The position numbers were made by a program, and so were the translations under genes. Below, piece after piece: positions 62,468 through 64,000 of a stretch of DNA of 64,000 nt; within the stretch, counting starts at the first letter, position 1, and each line of letters begins with the position of its first letter. The stretch is from assembly GCA_943371025.1 (NCBI GenBank), contig CALRTC020000006.1, positions 124,001 through 188,000 on the forward strand, read 5' to 3'. The stretch comes from Niveispirillum sp943371025 (GTDB lineage Bacteria; Pseudomonadota; Alphaproteobacteria; Azospirillales; Azospirillaceae). The notes under the pieces were generated by a model that had not been told where the DNA came from, searched no databases, and saw only the letters and a list, made by a program, of their open reading frames with translations.

Positions 62468-63292
62468 TTGGCACGCCCATGGGTAGAGTTCGTCCAGGCG
62501 CAGTATATTCCCTGGCAGCCGCATGACCTCTGGGGTCTGCGGCCGGGGGTGGAAGCGCGGGTGCTCAGCCGGGACGACGAAACCGGCGCCGTCAGCATGC
62601 TGGTCCGCTATCCCGCCGGCTTCGCGGCACAAGCGGCGGTCCTGTCGGTAGACGAGGAGTTCCTGGTCCTGGATGGCGCGCTCACCATCGATGGCCAGGC
62701 CTATGGCCATCTCTGCTACGCCCATCTTCCGGCCGGTTTCCAGCGCGGGGCGCTGGCCTGTGCCGACGGGGCGATCGTGCTGACCTTTCTGTCGGCCGAT
62801 CCGCGCGGCGCGCAAGCCCCGGCGACTTATGATCCGGAACGGCTGGTGCTGCGGACCGACGGCTATCAAGTGCCCTATACCGGCAATTTCCATCCTGAAT
62901 TCCCGCCGGGCGCGGGGCGCAAGCTGCTTTACAAGGATCCCGTGACGCAGGACGCCACCTGGCTTCTGGGCACGTTGCCCGTGCGCTGGGCCGAACGGTC
63001 AGAGGTCCATCCGACCGTGGAAGAGATGTACCTGCTGAGTGGTGAGGTGCATGGCAATCGCGGGATCATGCGGCCCGGGGCCTATTTCTGGCGTCCGCCA
63101 GAGGCCCCCCACGGTCCTTACGGCACGCTGACCGGCAATCTCTATTTCTTCCGCACCAAGGGCGGCCCGCTGACCACCAGCTATGTGCCGCCCGAACGGC
63201 CCTTCCAATGGTGGCCGCCCTATGACCCCGTCCTGCCGCCCGCCCTGGAAGGGGCCCGTGGCGAGGCGCCGGGTACCCCGCTCGCTTTCTGA
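62468..63292 (+). CDS. Bicupin protein with one intact metal site
   Basis: A 274-residue two-cupin protein. The C-terminal cupin carries a usual metal set in 'SEVHPTVEEMYLLSGEVHGN' and 'PPEAPHGPYGT' (His, Glu, His). The N-terminal cupin ('VLSVDEEFLVLDGALTIDGQ') lacks the histidines. The start is TTG 62468, with AGGAG 8 bases before and no ATG nearby. Such ChrR/DUF4437-like bicupins are often dioxygenase- or isomerase-like. It is the last small enzyme gene before the second TonB receptor, 65 bases downstream. Confidence 0.72.
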   Translation: MARPWVEFVQAQYIPWQPHDLWGLRPGVEARVLSRDDETGAVSMLVRYPAGFAAQAAVLSVDEEFLVLDGALTIDGQAYGHLCYAHLPAGFQRGALACADGAIVLTFLSADPRGAQAPATYDPERLVLRTDGYQVPYTGNFHPEFPPGAGRKLLYKDPVTQDATWLLGTLPVRWAERSEVHPTVEEMYLLSGEVHGNRGIMRPGAYFWRPPEAPHGPYGTLTGNLYFFRTKGGPLTTSYVPPERPFQWWPPYDPVLPPALEGARGEAPGTPLAF

Positions 63293-63357
63293 GGTTCGGT
63301 GAACAAGGCGCAATCGCCGTCACCACGATCAACAATCAAGACAAGGGATGTATCATA

Positions 63358-64000
63358 ATGAAGGCTAAAATCTTCGGAACCGCGGCTTTAACCCTGGTTG
63401 GCACCCTGTCCGCCACCACGGCCATGTCCCAGTCGGCACCCGCGTCGGGAGAGACGTTCCAGCTTGAGGAGATCGTGGTGTCGGCCCAGCGCCGCCTGCA
63501 GAACCTGCAGGAAGTGCCGCTGGCCGTGTCGTCGATCGGGGCTGGCGCCCTGGAGGATCGGCAGATCCGCAATACCATTGACCTGATCCGCGAGATCCCC
63601 AATCTGGTCGGCAACAGCAATGTCGGCCTGGGCAGTTCCAACACCTATTACATCCGCGGCATCGGCAACACGGAATCCATCGCGACACAGGACGTGCCCG
63701 TCGGCACCTATGTTGACGATGTCTATATCTCCCGCCAGAATGCCAATAATTTCGGCCTGTTCGATGTGGAACGGATTGAGGTGATGCGCGGCCCCCAGGG
63801 CACGCTGTTCGGCCGCAACACCACGGGCGGCGCCATCAACGTCATCATGAAGAAGCCGTCAACCAAGGCCGGCGGCTATCTGGAAGCCGGGGCCGGCCGC
63901 TTCGGTGCCGTCGATGTGCGGACCAGCATCGATGCGCCCCTGTCGGACAAGGTGCTGACCAAGATCAGCGCCTATCGCAGCGAAAGCGACGGCTATGTCA
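63358..64000 (+). CDS. TonB-dependent receptor, N-terminal part (runs off the window)
   Basis: 214 codons are present and the frame is open at the right edge. It has a signal peptide 'AALTLVGTLSATTAMSQ', the TonB box 'QLEEIVVSAQRRLQNLQEVP', and plug motifs 'YYIRGIGNTESIATQDVPVG', 'DVERIEVMRGPQGTLFGRNT' and 'GGAINVIMKKPS'. The barrel is just beginning. It is close in type to, but clearly different from, the receptor at 54.8 kb. Position after the MFS-VOC-methyltransferase-cupin genes suggests it imports that cluster's substrate across the outer membrane. Confidence 0.9.
   Translation, partial: MKAKIFGTAALTLVGTLSATTAMSQSAPASGETFQLEEIVVSAQRRLQNLQEVPLAVSSIGAGALEDRQIRNTIDLIREIPNLVGNSNVGLGSSNTYYIRGIGNTESIATQDVPVGTYVDDVYISRQNANNFGLFDVERIEVMRGPQGTLFGRNTTGGAINVIMKKPSTKAGGYLEAGAGRFGAVDVRTSIDAPLSDKVLTKISAYRSESDGYV

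Overview
The window is GC-rich, gene-dense DNA, most likely from an alphaproteobacterium. Support comes from an XRE/ScfR-type PrpR regulator, an AcnD/PrpF methylcitrate pathway, outer-membrane receptors with 'EEIVVTAQRR'-type TonB boxes, and a decayed alphaproteobacterial-style glyA. An Azospirillaceae- or sphingomonad-like host would fit, but the sequence does not settle the genus. I saw no rRNA, tRNA, CRISPR array, phage or intact insertion sequence.

Region 1 (1-37.2 kb) is a large catabolic island for a CoA-activated, probably polycyclic or branched substrate. It holds three acyl-CoA ligases, two CaiB/BaiF-type CoA-transferases (one apparently permuted), a fused double acyl-CoA dehydrogenase of FadE34 type, two crotonases (one apparently permuted), a double hot-dog dehydratase, and a FadA-type thiolase. 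It also holds a DUF35/SCP2-thiolase pair like the ChsH2-Ltp2 side-chain aldolase, a Rieske oxygenase, a [3Fe-4S] ferredoxin, a KstD-like flavoprotein, three SDRs, an aldehyde dehydrogenase, two amidohydrolases, a CocE-type esterase and two MFS transporters. The regulators are two TetR (one cut by the window edge), one IclR and one MarR. The combination resembles bacterial steroid/bile-acid side-chain degradation, but no steroid ring-cleavage genes lie in the window, so the substrate is an inference. AcuI-type acrylyl-CoA reductase and beta-oxidation of methyl-branched chains would both yield propionyl-CoA.

Region 2 (37.3-51.4 kb) disposes of propionyl-CoA and makes methionine. prpC-acnD-prpF-prpB form one operon. 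The regulator prpR lies 6.6 kb downstream of it, divergent from a thioesterase gene and a visibly eroded prpD. A near-identical 16-bp motif lies upstream of both prpC and prpR. Between them are folB, a broken glyA, metE with a good terminator, and a divergent MetR-type regulator with a perfect MetR box.

Region 3 (47.8-57.7 kb) carries relics and repeats: the prpD relic, a groES/groEL remnant, a PepSY-type gene fragment, and two copies of a 155-bp element made of tandem hairpins. Intact genes here are a LuxR-type regulator, a class C beta-lactamase-like serine hydrolase and a TonB-dependent receptor.

Region 4 (57.7-64 kb) is a compact plus-strand operon opposite a LysR regulator: MFS transporter, VOC protein, SAM methyltransferase, a small unknown protein, a bicupin, then a second TonB receptor cut by the window end. 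It looks like an uptake-plus-modification cluster for an unknown small molecule.
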